Assembly: GCF_000691145.1 (NCBI RefSeq)
Contig: NZ_ASJC01000001.1
Span: 558,001 to 622,000 of the forward strand
DNA length: 64,000 nucleotides
Reading direction: 5' to 3'
Source: Bacillus altitudinis 41KF2b
GTDB taxonomy: Bacteria > Bacillota > Bacilli > Bacillales > Bacillaceae
Shown piece after piece: positions 41,464 to 49,951 of this stretch. The stretch's first letter is position 1, and each line of letters opens with the position of its first letter. The translations under genes were made by a program, and so were the position numbers. The notes beneath the pieces are model-generated. The model ran no database searches. It saw nothing but the letters and a program-made list of their open reading frames with translations, and was not told the origin of the DNA.

Positions 41464-41736
41464 TTGAGGCTGAGTGAGCTGTCAGGAAAAGAGATCGTCG
41501 ATATTAAAAGAGCGGAGCGGCTTGGCGTGCTTGGACAAACCGACCTTGAAATAAATGAACAGGACGGTCAAATTACAGCACTCATCATACCTTCCGTCAA
41601 ATGGTTTGGCTTTCGAAAACAAGGAAATGACATCCGCGTTCCGTGGAATCACATTCAAAAAATAGGATCAGATATGATCATTCTCGATGTGCCTGAAGAA
41701 CTTCAGCCGCACGGAGAAAAAGAGCACCCATCATAA
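41464..41736 (+). CDS. ymxH: PRC-barrel protein YmxH (YlmC/YmxH family)
   Basis: Small sporulation-associated PRC-barrel protein: LSELSGKEIVDIKRAERLG, LEINEQDGQI, VPWNHIQKIGSDMIILD. Function unknown. Conserved similarity starts at LRLSELSGKE, so TTG 41464 (AAGGGGAGTG about 10 nt upstream) is the likely start, giving 90 residues; ATG at 41392 would overlap the preceding gene. The last codons form the left arm of the terminator. Confidence 0.85.
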   Translation: MRLSELSGKEIVDIKRAERLGVLGQTDLEINEQDGQITALIIPSVKWFGFRKQGNDIRVPWNHIQKIGSDMIILDVPEELQPHGEKEHPS

Positions 41737-41756
41737 AAGGGTGCTCTTTTTCTTTT
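41717..41756 (+). terminator. Intrinsic terminator overlapping the ymxH stop
   Basis: AAAAAGAGCACCC (41717-41729) pairs with GGGTGCTCTTTTT (41739-41751); a 13-bp stem followed by a T-rich tail. Confidence 0.9.
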
Positions 41757-41772
41757 CTCTCCCCGATTTGTT

Positions 41773-41802
41773 CACAGGCTGAATCCTCTCCTCATATGCT
41801 GA
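41773..41802 (+). promoter_or_regulatory. Possible SigK promoter of spoVFA-spoVFB
   Basis: CACA at 41773-41776 and CATATGCTGA at 41793-41802, about 17 bp apart, resemble the SigK -35 (AC) and -10 (CATAnnnTA) elements, with one mismatch in the -10. The spoVF operon of B. subtilis is SigK-dependent. Confidence 0.4.
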
Positions 41803-41859
41803 AAGGGAGATTCGGAAAATATTACAGACTTTTTTAAATAAAGAAGGTGAACGGTCAGT

Positions 41860-42762
41860 ATGTTGAGCGGTTTAACGGTTGCGGTGATCGGGGGAGATGC
41901 TAGGCAGCTTGAAATCATTCGCAAGCTGTCACAGCAGCATGCCAAAGTGTTTTTGGTCGGATTTGATCAGCTGGATCATGGATTTATTGGTGCTGAAAAG
42001 CTGAAAATGTCAGAGCTTCCATTTGAGCAGGTAGACAGTATGATCCTTCCGGTATCAGGTGCTACAGACGAAGGGGTCGTTGCCACCGTTTTTTCAAATG
42101 AGAAGGTCGTGCTAGAAGCTAAATATTTAGAAAGAACCCCTGCACATTGTACCTTGTACTCAGGTATTTCTAATATGTACTTAGACAATATGGCAAAGCA
42201 GGTGAACCGGAAGCTTGTGAAGCTGTTTGAGCGAGATGATATTGCCATATATAATTCTATTCCAACAGTTGAAGGGATTATCATGATGGCTATTCAGCAA
42301 ACGGACTATACGATTCATGGGTCACATGTCGCTGTTCTCGGGCTTGGTCGAACAGGGCTCACCATTGCCCGCACATTTCGGGCGCTAGGTGCGGAAGTGA
42401 AAGTTGGTGCTGCAGATACAGCCCATTTAGCGCGAGCCTTTGAGATGGGACTTGATCCATTTTCAATGGACCGTTTAAAAGATGAAGTAACGGATGTCGA
42501 CATCATCATCAATACGATTCCAAGCTTAGTATTAGATTCATCTGTCATCGTTAGCATGACACCAAAGACACTCATTTTGGATATCGCCTCCCGCCCAGGT
42601 GGAACAGACTTTGACTTTGCACAAAAGCATGGAGTGAAGGCACTTCTTGCACCAGGACTTCCAGGGATTGTGGCACCAAAGACAGCCGGACAGATCATTG
42701 CAAAAGTGCTTTCTGGGCTCTTATGTCAACTTGCGGAGGAAAAAAGGGGGATGGAATCATGA
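41860..42762 (+). CDS. spoVFA: Dipicolinate synthase subunit A
   Basis: Mother-cell enzyme that, with SpoVFB, converts dihydrodipicolinate (or its hydrated precursor) to dipicolinic acid for the spore core. 300 residues with an N-terminal domain (LTVAVIGGDARQLEIIRKL) and a Rossmann NAD(P) domain with VAVLGLGRTGLTIARTFRALG at about 152-172. DIASRPGGTDFD and ALLAPGLPGIVAPKTAG are conserved. GAAGGTGA precedes the ATG. It overlaps spoVFB by 4 nt. Confidence 0.96.
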   Translation: MLSGLTVAVIGGDARQLEIIRKLSQQHAKVFLVGFDQLDHGFIGAEKLKMSELPFEQVDSMILPVSGATDEGVVATVFSNEKVVLEAKYLERTPAHCTLYSGISNMYLDNMAKQVNRKLVKLFERDDIAIYNSIPTVEGIIMMAIQQTDYTIHGSHVAVLGLGRTGLTIARTFRALGAEVKVGAADTAHLARAFEMGLDPFSMDRLKDEVTDVDIIINTIPSLVLDSSVIVSMTPKTLILDIASRPGGTDFDFAQKHGVKALLAPGLPGIVAPKTAGQIIAKVLSGLLCQLAEEKRGMES

Positions 42763-43352
42763 CAACACTAAAAGGGAAAAGAATCGGCTTTGGTTTAACA
42801 GGTTCTCACTGCACGTACGAAGCTGTTTTTCCGCAAATCGAATCACTCGTGAAAGAAGGGGCAGAAGTGCGTCCTGTCGTGTCGTATACGGTGCAAAATA
42901 CGAATACGAGATTCGGAGAAGGAGCGGACTGGATTGAGCGGATTGAGAAGCTGACAGGATTTCAAGCGATTGACTCAATCGTCAAAGCAGAGCCACTCGG
43001 ACCAAAACTTCCACTTGATTGTATGGTCATTGCGCCTTTAACAGGCAATTCAATGGCGAAATTTGCAAATGCACTGACAGACAGTCCAGTCTTAATGGCT
43101 GCTAAGGCGACCATTCGTAATCACCGCCCTGTCGTTTTAGGCATTTCCACCAATGATGCATTAGGTTTAAATGGTACAAATCTCATGAGACTCATGTCGA
43201 CAAAGAACATTTTCTTTATTCCATTCGGCCAAGATGATCCATTCAAAAAACCGACTTCCATGGTAGCGCATATGGATCTACTGACGAAAACGGTAGAAGA
43301 GGCGCTCGAGCATAGACAAATTCAGCCCATTTTAATTGGAGCAAACGAATAA
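42759..43352 (+). CDS. spoVFB: Dipicolinate synthase subunit B
   Basis: Flavoprotein-fold partner of SpoVFA, 197 residues: GKRIGFGLTGSHCTYEAVFP, then MVIAPLTGNSMAKFANALTD and NHRPVVLGISTNDALG. ATG 42759 overlaps the spoVFA stop (ATGA) and has AAAAGGGGG upstream; an in-frame ATG at 42723 lies deep inside spoVFA and was rejected. The substrate comes from the lysine pathway encoded just downstream (asd-dapG-dapA). Confidence 0.95.
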   Translation: MTTLKGKRIGFGLTGSHCTYEAVFPQIESLVKEGAEVRPVVSYTVQNTNTRFGEGADWIERIEKLTGFQAIDSIVKAEPLGPKLPLDCMVIAPLTGNSMAKFANALTDSPVLMAAKATIRNHRPVVLGISTNDALGLNGTNLMRLMSTKNIFFIPFGQDDPFKKPTSMVAHMDLLTKTVEEALEHRQIQPILIGANE

Positions 43353-43411
43353 TAGATTCACTAGAAAATCATGAAAGATTCAAAAAAGGTACTTCAAGCC
43401 TTGCTTTTCTA

Positions 43412-43420
43412 TGGTAAAAT
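43412..43420 (+). promoter_or_regulatory. Possible extended -10 promoter of asd-dapG-dapA
   Basis: TGGTAAAAT (TGn plus TAAAAT) at 43412-43420, with only a weak -35. It is 72 nt before the asd start. Confidence 0.4.
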
Positions 43421-43491
43421 AAAATGTAAAAAGTCATAGGATGGCCATCCGAAAGAAAAGAATCATGGATGGGTCGGAAGGAGTTTTACTG

Positions 43492-44511
43492 ATGGGAAGA
43501 GGATTGCATGTAGCTGTAGTTGGAGCGACTGGAGCTGTCGGTCAACAAATGTTAAAAACACTAGCTGACAGAGATTTTGAAATGGATACACTTACCCTAC
43601 TATCCTCAAAACGTTCTGCTGGAACAAAAGTGACATTCAGAGGTCAAGAGTATACCGTTCAAGAAGCAACACCTGAAAGCTTTGAAGGGGTCAATATTGC
43701 ACTATTCAGTGCGGGAGGAAATGTTTCCAAAGCGCTAGCTCCTGAAGCAGTCAAACGAGGTGCAATTGTTGTCGATAATACAAGTGCTTTTCGTATGGAC
43801 GAAAAGACCCCTCTTGTCGTACCAGAGGTAAACGAAAAAGATTTGCATGACCATCAAGGGATCATTGCAAACCCTAACTGTTCAACGATTCAAATGGTGG
43901 CGGCGCTAGAACCGCTTCGTCAAGCGTATGGCATGAAAAAAGTCATTGTGTCTACTTACCAAGCAGTATCAGGTGCAGGACATGAAGCCATTGACGAACT
44001 GTACAGCCAGTCGCAAGCCATTTTAAATAAAGAAGATGTGAAACCAGAAGTCATGCCTTATCAAATTGCCTTTAATGCGATTCCGCAAATTGATAAATTC
44101 CAAGACAATGGCTATACATTTGAAGAAATGAAAATGATCAATGAAACGAAAAAAATCATGCACTTGCCAGAGCTAGAAGTAGCGGCAACATGTGTGAGAC
44201 TACCAATTGAAACGGGTCATTCAGAATCAGTTTACGTTGAACTTGAATCAAATGACGCAACGGTTGATGACATCAAGTCCATCCTAAAAGATGCACCAGG
44301 CATCACATTACAAGATGATCCGTCTCAGCAAATTTATCCAATGCCTGCAGATGCTGTTGGTAAAAACGACGTATTTGTCGGCCGCATTCGGAAGGATTTG
44401 GATCGTCCAAATGGCTTCCATATGTGGATTGTATCTGATAACCTGCTAAAAGGCGCTGCATGGAACTCCGTTCAAATTGCAGAAAGCTTACGAGCATTAA
44501 AATTAGTTTAA
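43492..44511 (+). CDS. asd: Aspartate-semialdehyde dehydrogenase
   Basis: Reduces aspartyl phosphate to aspartate semialdehyde, the branch to lysine/DAP, methionine and threonine. 339 residues from ATG 43492 (GGAAGGAG 8 nt upstream); NADP site VAVVGATGAVGQQM, active-site C130 in ANPNCSTIQMV, and GRIRKDLDRPNGFHMW. Compared with the B. subtilis protein as I remember it (346 residues), seven residues are missing just before YQIAFNAIPQ at residue 190. ATG 43441 upstream adds 17 non-conserved residues. Confidence 0.95.
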   Translation: MGRGLHVAVVGATGAVGQQMLKTLADRDFEMDTLTLLSSKRSAGTKVTFRGQEYTVQEATPESFEGVNIALFSAGGNVSKALAPEAVKRGAIVVDNTSAFRMDEKTPLVVPEVNEKDLHDHQGIIANPNCSTIQMVAALEPLRQAYGMKKVIVSTYQAVSGAGHEAIDELYSQSQAILNKEDVKPEVMPYQIAFNAIPQIDKFQDNGYTFEEMKMINETKKIMHLPELEVAATCVRLPIETGHSESVYVELESNDATVDDIKSILKDAPGITLQDDPSQQIYPMPADAVGKNDVFVGRIRKDLDRPNGFHMWIVSDNLLKGAAWNSVQIAESLRALKLV

Positions 44512-44536
44512 CATTCAATGGATGATGAGGACGAAT

Positions 44537-44572
44537 AGAAGAGAGTTAGGCATCTTTCGCCTACTCTCTTCT
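44537..44572 (+). repeat. Long hairpin between asd and dapG
   Basis: AGAAGAGAG plus TAGGC pairs with GCCTA plus CTCTCTTCT, broken by one unpaired T. There is no T run after it, so it looks more like an mRNA processing or stability stem than a terminator; the operon must be read through here. Confidence 0.55.
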
Positions 44573-44603
44573 GTTACGTCAGAATGAACTTGGAGTGAAA
44601 ACA

Positions 44604-45818
44604 GTGAAAATAATTGTCCAAAAATTTGGCGGTACATCTGTCAAAGATGATCAAGGGAGAAAAAGGGCACTTGCACATATCTTATCTGCAAAAGAGAAAG
44701 GCTATAAATCGGTCGTTGTCGTGTCTGCGATGGGACGAAAAGGCGATCCTTATGCGACAGATACGCTGCTTGGTCTGCTTTATGGCAGTGCGCAGCATAT
44801 GACAAACCGAGAAAAAGATTTACTCGTGTCTTGCGGAGAAAATATTTCAGCTGTTGTTTTTTCAAGTATGCTGAATGAAAACGGGCTAAAGGCTGTTGCG
44901 ATGACAGGATCACAAGCAGGCTTTGTGACAGATAAAGAACATACAAATGCGAAAATTATTGACATGAAGTGTGAACGTCTTGAGGCGGCACTTTCAGAGC
45001 ATGACGTGGTTGTCGTTGCTGGATTCCAAGGCGCTGCAAAAAATGGAGACGTGACAACAATCGGACGAGGCGGCAGTGATACGTCAGCTGCTGCGTTAGG
45101 CGCTGCATTGCAGGCAGATTACATCGATATTTTTACAGATGTAGAAGGGGTCATGACAGCAGATCCTCGTATCGTAGAAAATGCAAAACCACTGAGAGTC
45201 GTGACATACACAGAAATTTGTAACCTCGCATACCAAGGGGCAAAAGTCATTCACCCTAGAGCTGTTGAAATTGCCATGCAAGCAAAAGTACCAATGAGGG
45301 TCCGTTCAACATACTCTGATGATGAGGGCACACTCGTGACATCACACTACTCAGATAAAATGAGTCATGATGTGTACGACCGCCTGATTACGGGTATTGC
45401 ACATGTCAATGATGTCACACAAATCAAAGTCCCAGCTAAAGAGGGACAGTACAGCGTACAAACAGAAGTCTTTAAAGCAATGGCAAATGCCCAAATCAGT
45501 GTCGATTTCTTCAACATTACACCGAGCGAAATCGTCTATACGGTGACAGGTGCAATGACTGAAAAAGCAACGGCGATCCTAAAAGATCTAGGCTATACGC
45601 CGATTGTCACGACAAACTGTGCAAAGGTATCAGCTGTTGGAGCAGGCATTATGGGTGTACCAGGTGTCACATCTAAAATTGTATCTGCACTATCTGAGCA
45701 AAATATTCCGATCTTACAGTCCGCTGACAGTCATACGACGATTTGGGTGTTAGTGAACGAAGAAAACATGAGAGCGGCTGTTAATGCCCTTCATGAAGTG
45801 TTTGAACTTTCAAGATAA
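44604..45818 (+). CDS. dapG: Aspartokinase I (DAP-sensitive type)
   Basis: Phosphorylates aspartate for DAP and lysine synthesis. 404 residues; catalytic domain with KIIVQKFGGTSVKDDQGR and TTIGRGGSDTSAAALG, then two ACT domains (about 270-404) for feedback control. In B. subtilis DapG is inhibited by meso-DAP. GTG 44604 was chosen because GGAGTG is 6 nt upstream; GTG 44595 lies inside that ribosome site. Confidence 0.94.
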   Translation: MKIIVQKFGGTSVKDDQGRKRALAHILSAKEKGYKSVVVVSAMGRKGDPYATDTLLGLLYGSAQHMTNREKDLLVSCGENISAVVFSSMLNENGLKAVAMTGSQAGFVTDKEHTNAKIIDMKCERLEAALSEHDVVVVAGFQGAAKNGDVTTIGRGGSDTSAAALGAALQADYIDIFTDVEGVMTADPRIVENAKPLRVVTYTEICNLAYQGAKVIHPRAVEIAMQAKVPMRVRSTYSDDEGTLVTSHYSDKMSHDVYDRLITGIAHVNDVTQIKVPAKEGQYSVQTEVFKAMANAQISVDFFNITPSEIVYTVTGAMTEKATAILKDLGYTPIVTTNCAKVSAVGAGIMGVPGVTSKIVSALSEQNIPILQSADSHTTIWVLVNEENMRAAVNALHEVFELSR

Positions 45819-45848
45819 ATGTGATTGAATCATGATGAGGTGAAAAAA

Positions 45849-46715
45849 ATGAATTTCGGAAATATCGCAACAGCTATGATTACACCTTTTGATAAAAAGG
45901 GCAACATTGATTTCCAAAAGCTATCAATTCTCATGGATTACTTGTTAAAAAACGGCAGTGACTCTTTAGTCGTTGCAGGGACAACAGGCGAATCGCCAAC
46001 TTTATCGACTGAAGAAAAAGTCGCTCTTTTTCAGCAATCGGTGAAATTAGCAAATGGTCGTTGTAAAATCATTGCAGGAACAGGCAGTAATAACACAAAT
46101 GCGTCTATTAAACTAACGAAAAAAGCAGAAGAAGCGGGCGTTGATGCAGTGATGCTTGTCGTACCTTACTACAACAAGCCATCACAGGAAGGCATGTATG
46201 CACACTTTAAAGCAATTGCCGAGTCTACATCTCTTCCTGTCATGCTTTACAATGTACCAGGAAGAACGGTTGCTTCATTAGCACCAGAAACAACGATTAA
46301 GCTTGCGCAAATACCGAACATTGTCGCAATCAAAGAAGCAAGCGGTGATCTAGATGCCATGACAAAAATCATTGCAGAGACACCAGAAGATTTTGACGTT
46401 TACTCTGGTGACGACAGCCTAACGCTTCCTGCGGTTGCGATTGGTGCAAGAGGAGTCGTCTCTGTGGCTTCTCATATCGTAGGCCTTGATATGCAGCAAA
46501 TGCTAAAAAGCTACGCTTCAGGACAAACAGCGAATGCGGCATTGATTCATCAAAAGCTGGTGCCGATCATGAACCAGCTGTTCTCAGCGCCAAATCCAAC
46601 GCCTGTCAAAACAGCTCTTCAGCTGAAAGGATTAGATGTCGGATCTGTTCGACTCCCGCTTTTACCTTTATCAGAAGAAGAGAGACTGAATTTAAGCAGC
46701 GTATTAAACAGCTGA
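45849..46715 (+). CDS. dapA: 4-Hydroxy-tetrahydrodipicolinate synthase
   Basis: Condenses pyruvate with aspartate semialdehyde, first committed step to DAP/lysine and dipicolinate. 288-residue TIM barrel: threonines in AGTTGESP (T45, T46), Y134 in LYNVPGRT, Schiff-base lysine K162 in VAIKEASGDL. ATG 45849 has GATGAGGTG 7 nt upstream; ATG 45825 lacks a site. A strong terminator follows. Confidence 0.97.
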   Translation: MNFGNIATAMITPFDKKGNIDFQKLSILMDYLLKNGSDSLVVAGTTGESPTLSTEEKVALFQQSVKLANGRCKIIAGTGSNNTNASIKLTKKAEEAGVDAVMLVVPYYNKPSQEGMYAHFKAIAESTSLPVMLYNVPGRTVASLAPETTIKLAQIPNIVAIKEASGDLDAMTKIIAETPEDFDVYSGDDSLTLPAVAIGARGVVSVASHIVGLDMQQMLKSYASGQTANAALIHQKLVPIMNQLFSAPNPTPVKTALQLKGLDVGSVRLPLLPLSEEERLNLSSVLNS

Positions 46716-46734
46716 TCAAAACAAAAAAATTCGT

Positions 46735-46778
46735 AAGCGGTCATTCTCAGATGTCCCTGAGTATGACCGTTTTTTATA
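46735..46778 (+). terminator. Intrinsic terminator after dapA
   Basis: A stem of about 16 bp, AAGCGGTCATTCTCAG with CTGAGTATGACCGTTT (one mismatch), 6-nt loop, followed by TTTTTT. Confidence 0.9.
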
Positions 46779-46809
46779 CATAAACACTTTCTTAAAATGT
46801 GACTTCATC

Positions 46810-46839
46810 TTGTTTTCTAAAATTAGATTCAGTTATAAT
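46810..46839 (+). promoter_or_regulatory. Likely SigA promoter of rnjB
   Basis: TTGTTT (46810-46815), an 18-bp spacer and a consensus TATAAT (46834-46839), 47 nt before the rnjB start. Confidence 0.65.
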
Positions 46840-46886
46840 AGCATTAAGCGATGATGGACGGGCTTGAGACTAGGAGGATAAGAATT

Positions 46887-48554
46887 TTGAAAAAGAAAAA
46901 TACAGAGAACGTAAGAATTATTGCACTGGGAGGCGTTGGAGAAATCGGGAAAAACTTATATGTCATTGAGATTGATTCCGACATATATGTTGTAGATGCA
47001 GGACTCATGCATCCAGAAAACGAAATGCTAGGCATTGACGTGGTCATTCCTGATATCTCTTATTTAACAGAACGAGCTGATCGGGTGAAAGCAATTTTTC
47101 TTACCCACGGACATGATGAAGCAATCGGAGGCGTATTCCATTGCTTAAGCAAATTGTCTGTACCAGTTTACGGCACGAAGCTAACCCTTGCGTTACTTCG
47201 AGAAAAGTTAAAGCAATACGGCTTCAATCAAAAAGCTGATTTGCGAGAGGTTCATGCAAAGTCAGTCATTACATTTGAAACAACAAAGGTATCATTCTTT
47301 AGAACGAATCACAGTATTCCTGATTCAGTCGGAATCAGCTTCAAAACATCTCTTGGTTCAATCGTATGCACAGGTGATTTTAAATTTGATCAAACCCCAG
47401 CGCTTAACCAAGCCTGTGACATCGGAGAGATTGCGAAAATTGGAAACAATGGCGTTTTAGCACTTCTTTCAGACAGTGCAAATGCTGAAAAACCAGGCTA
47501 TACACCTTCTGAGGCGCTCGTCCAAGACGAAATCTCAAATGCGATGTACAATGCTGAAAATCGTGTGATTGTCGCTGTATCTTCATCAAATATTAACCGT
47601 GTACAGCAAATCATTAATGCCACAAACCAAAATGGCCGTAAGCTTGCAGTAGCAGGGAAAAATATGATGACAACTCTTCAGCTTGCGATCAAACTTGGTT
47701 ATGTGACAGCAGACGAAGAATTATTTGTTCCAGTCCAAGAAGTGAAAAAAATGGCGAAAAACAGTGTGGTCATTCTCACAGCAGGAAGCCACGGTGAGCC
47801 TCTCGCTGCTTTAACAAAAATGGCGAAACAAAATCACAAACAGCTTCATATTGAAAAAGATGACACGGTTGTGATTGCTTCTACACCTCTTCCAGGACAA
47901 GAACTCACCTATTCAAAAACGGTGGATTTCCTTACAAGAAGCGGAGCACAAGTGATTTTTGCTCAAAAACGTGTGCATGTATCTGGACATGGCTGTCAAG
48001 AAGAGTTAAAGCTTATGCTGAACTTACTGAAGCCGAAGTATTTAATTCCTGTAAACGGCGAATATCGCATGCAAAAAGCACATTCTCGTATTGCTGAAGA
48101 AGTGGGAATGAAACGAAGCGACATTTTCTTAATTGATAAAGGCGATGTTGTAGAATTTAGAGGACAAAACGTAAAGATCGGTGAAAAAGTGCATCAAGGG
48201 AACATTTTGATCGACGGTCTTGGTGTTGGTGATATTGGGAATATTGTCTTACGTGATAGACGCCTATTGTCTCAAGATGGCATCTTAATTGTGGTCATTA
48301 CGCTCGATAAACAAAAGAAACAATTAATTTCTGGACCTGAGATCATCACAAGAGGATTTGTTTATGTAAGAGAATCCGAAGAGCTGATTGTGAAAGCAAC
48401 AGAAATGGTCAAAGGGATTGTGAAAGAGCAAACGGAAAACTCAATTGTTGAATGGTCAACACTGAAACAATCCATGCGCGATGTACTAAATCAATTCCTA
48501 TATGAAAAAACAAAACGCAAGCCAATGATCATTCCAATTATTATGGAAGTGTGA
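46887..48554 (+). CDS. rnjB: Ribonuclease J2
   Basis: Partner of RNase J1 in RNA maturation and decay; a metallo-beta-lactamase/beta-CASP protein of 555 residues. The metal motif normally written HxHxDH (HGHEDH in J1) reads H74-G-H-D-E-A here (LTHGHDEAIGG), so the metal-binding Asp-His pair is altered; J2 proteins are known for weak or no exonuclease activity. CTGDFKFD, the beta-CASP HVSGHGCQEELK and the C-terminal domain are present. TTG start with TAGGAGGAT upstream; ATG 46851 would overlap the predicted transcription start. Confidence 0.94.
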   Translation: MKKKNTENVRIIALGGVGEIGKNLYVIEIDSDIYVVDAGLMHPENEMLGIDVVIPDISYLTERADRVKAIFLTHGHDEAIGGVFHCLSKLSVPVYGTKLTLALLREKLKQYGFNQKADLREVHAKSVITFETTKVSFFRTNHSIPDSVGISFKTSLGSIVCTGDFKFDQTPALNQACDIGEIAKIGNNGVLALLSDSANAEKPGYTPSEALVQDEISNAMYNAENRVIVAVSSSNINRVQQIINATNQNGRKLAVAGKNMMTTLQLAIKLGYVTADEELFVPVQEVKKMAKNSVVILTAGSHGEPLAALTKMAKQNHKQLHIEKDDTVVIASTPLPGQELTYSKTVDFLTRSGAQVIFAQKRVHVSGHGCQEELKLMLNLLKPKYLIPVNGEYRMQKAHSRIAEEVGMKRSDIFLIDKGDVVEFRGQNVKIGEKVHQGNILIDGLGVGDIGNIVLRDRRLLSQDGILIVVITLDKQKKQLISGPEIITRGFVYVRESEELIVKATEMVKGIVKEQTENSIVEWSTLKQSMRDVLNQFLYEKTKRKPMIIPIIMEV

Positions 48555-48558
48555 TGAG

Positions 48559-48594
48559 AAAAGCCCAAAGAGCACAAGCTCTTTGGGCTTTAGA
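48559..48594 (+). terminator. Intrinsic terminator after rnjB (first copy)
   Basis: AAAGCCCAAAGAGC (48560-48573), loop ACAA, GCTCTTTGGGCTTT (48578-48591). A near-identical hairpin recurs at 48767-48799. Confidence 0.85.
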
Positions 48595-48599
48595 TTGTT

Positions 48600-48645
48600 G
48601 ACAAAGTGCTAAAATGAACTTTATTTTAGCACTTTGTCTTCTTTT
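48600..48645 (+). terminator. Perfect 16-bp hairpin with T-rich tail
   Basis: GACAAAGTGCTAAAAT (48600-48615) and ATTTTAGCACTTTGTC (48623-48638) are exact complements with a 7-nt loop, followed by TTCTTTTT. TTGACA (48598-48603) sits at its left edge, so promoter activity there is also conceivable. Confidence 0.75.
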
Positions 48646-48765
48646 TAGCGTGATAGAAAACCTTTGCAGTCTAGGAAGGACGAGCACCGGAGCGGAGCGA
48701 ATTTGACATTCGTGAGTACCGAAGCGCAGGACTGACAACGAATGCGAGGGTTTGTCTACACGCTA
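48646..48765. repeat. Small intergenic element with terminal inverted repeats
   Basis: The segment begins TAGCGTGATAGAAAACC and ends GGTTTGTCTACACGCTA. The second is the near-exact reverse complement of the first over about 20 nt. The 80-nt core is GC-richer than the surroundings and contains CGAATTTGACATTCG and related short repeats (GAGCACCGGAGCGGAGCG, GTGAGTACCGAAGCGC). No protein is encoded. It looks like a dispersed intergenic repeat or structured RNA. I recall that Bacillus genomes carry dispersed elements of about 190 bp but cannot show identity. Confidence 0.55.
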
Positions 48766-48766
48766 A

Positions 48767-48800
48767 GCCCAAGGAGCACAAGCTCTTTGGGCTTTTTTGA
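48767..48800 (+). terminator. Second copy of the rnjB terminator
   Basis: AAGCCCAAGGAGC, loop ACAA, GCTCTTTGGGCTTTTTT. It differs from the 48560 hairpin by one base in the left arm and a longer T run. The two copies flank the inverted-repeat element. Confidence 0.85.
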
Positions 48801-48879
48801 TGTGACATGATGAATGCGGATGGAATGTGACGATCTTGTTCATAATAGGAGGAGAGTTTTTAGGAAAGGATGGAGACAA

Positions 48880-49608
48880 ATGGACGAACAGAATGAACAG
48901 CAGCCTGAGCGAAAACCAGAAGAAAAAGATAGCATTATGAGCAAAATACAACAGCTTGGTGAAACAGCCGTCCCGCAGTTGTCACAAGATACAAACATAC
49001 ATTGCCTGACTATTATTGGACAAATTGAAGGGCACATGCAGCTGCCGCCACAAAATAAAACAACCAAATACGAACATGTCATTCCACAAATCGTAGCAGT
49101 TGAACAAAACCCAAAAATTGAAGGACTTCTGATCATTTTAAATACAGTGGGCGGCGATGTAGAAGCAGGACTAGCTATTGCGGAAATGCTCGCTTCTTTA
49201 TCCAAACCGACTGTATCCATTGTGCTTGGCGGCGGCCACTCTATTGGGGTCCCAATCGCCGTATCGTGTGATTATTCATACATTGCCGAAACAGCAACGA
49301 TGACCATTCACCCTGTACGTTTAACCGGTCTAGTCATCGGTGTTCCGCAAACCTTTGAATACTTAGATAAAATGCAGGAAAGAGTCATTAATTTTGTCAC
49401 GAGTCACTCAAACATTACAGAAGAGAAATTTAAAGAGCTTATGTTCTCTAAAGGCAATCTAACAAGAGACATCGGGACAAATGTCGTTGGCCATGAGGCG
49501 GCTGAATACGGACTGATGCACGAAGTCGGCGGCGTTGGACAAGCGATTAAAAAGCTGAACGAGCTTATTGGAGAACGGGCTGCACAAAACGAGGGGCTGA
49601 TCCAATGA
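48880..49608 (+). CDS. tepA: ClpP-like translocation-enhancing protein TepA
   Basis: Cytoplasmic ClpP-fold serine peptidase family protein reported in B. subtilis to help degrade or process material connected with protein export and spores. 242 residues. [19 protein letters not shown], the nucleophile-elbow-like [11 protein letters not shown] and [11 protein letters not shown] carry Ser and His of the ClpP-like site. The charged N-terminus ([14 protein letters not shown]) is variable. ATG 48880 has AAAGGATGG upstream; ATG 48814 adds 22 unrelated residues. It overlaps ylzJ by 4 nt. Confidence 0.93.
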   Translation: MDEQNEQQPERKPEEKDSIMSKIQQLGETAVPQLSQDTNIHCLTIIGQIEGHMQLPPQNKTTKYEHVIPQIVAVEQNPKIEGLLIILNTVGGDVEAGLAIAEMLASLSKPTVSIVLGGGHSIGVPIAVSCDYSYIAETATMTIHPVRLTGLVIGVPQTFEYLDKMQERVINFVTSHSNITEEKFKELMFSKGNLTRDIGTNVVGHEAAEYGLMHEVGGVGQAIKKLNELIGERAAQNEGLIQ

Positions 49609-49841
49609 TTTTATATACACCTATGCCTTATGAAGCCATTTACGCTGAGGAACAAGGAGAACGTAAACTTCAGCAGGTAAACATTCAGGGCGTGCCAGTG
49701 ATGGTTGAAATGAAAGAAGATGAAGCGGAAATCGTTCAAGTAATGAGTACAAATCCAATGGACTTTTTGAATCAGGAGCTTGCACCAGGTAAGCGATTGA
49801 AGTTACATTTAGGCACCAATCAAACCGACTCATATGAATGA
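49605..49841 (+). CDS. ylzJ: YlzJ-like small protein
   Basis: 78-residue conserved Bacillus protein of unknown function, always next to tepA ([32 protein letters not shown]). The ATG overlaps the tepA stop, indicating coupled translation. Confidence 0.85.
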   Translation: MILYTPMPYEAIYAEEQGERKLQQVNIQGVPVMVEMKEDEAEIVQVMSTNPMDFLNQELAPGKRLKLHLGTNQTDSYE

Positions 49842-49846
49842 TTCTA

Positions 49847-49855
49847 TGCTATAAT
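49847..49855 (+). promoter_or_regulatory. Extended -10 promoter of spoIIIE
   Basis: TGCTATAAT (TGn plus consensus TATAAT) at 49847-49855 without a good -35, about 97 nt before spoIIIE. Confidence 0.5.
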
Positions 49856-49878
49856 AAAGGGAAAACTTACAACAAGAT

Positions 49879-49906
49879 GCAGCCAAAACCAGGCTGCTTT
49901 CTTTCT
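49879..49906 (+). terminator. Short hairpin in the spoIIIE leader
   Basis: GCAGCC (49879-49884) pairs with GGCTGC (49892-49897), followed by TTTCTTTC. It is downstream of the predicted promoter, so it may terminate ylzJ transcripts or attenuate spoIIIE. Confidence 0.45.
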
Positions 49907-49951
49907 GATCTTTTCGTAGGTTATATTTTCTTTTGTAGTAAGGTGATGAGT

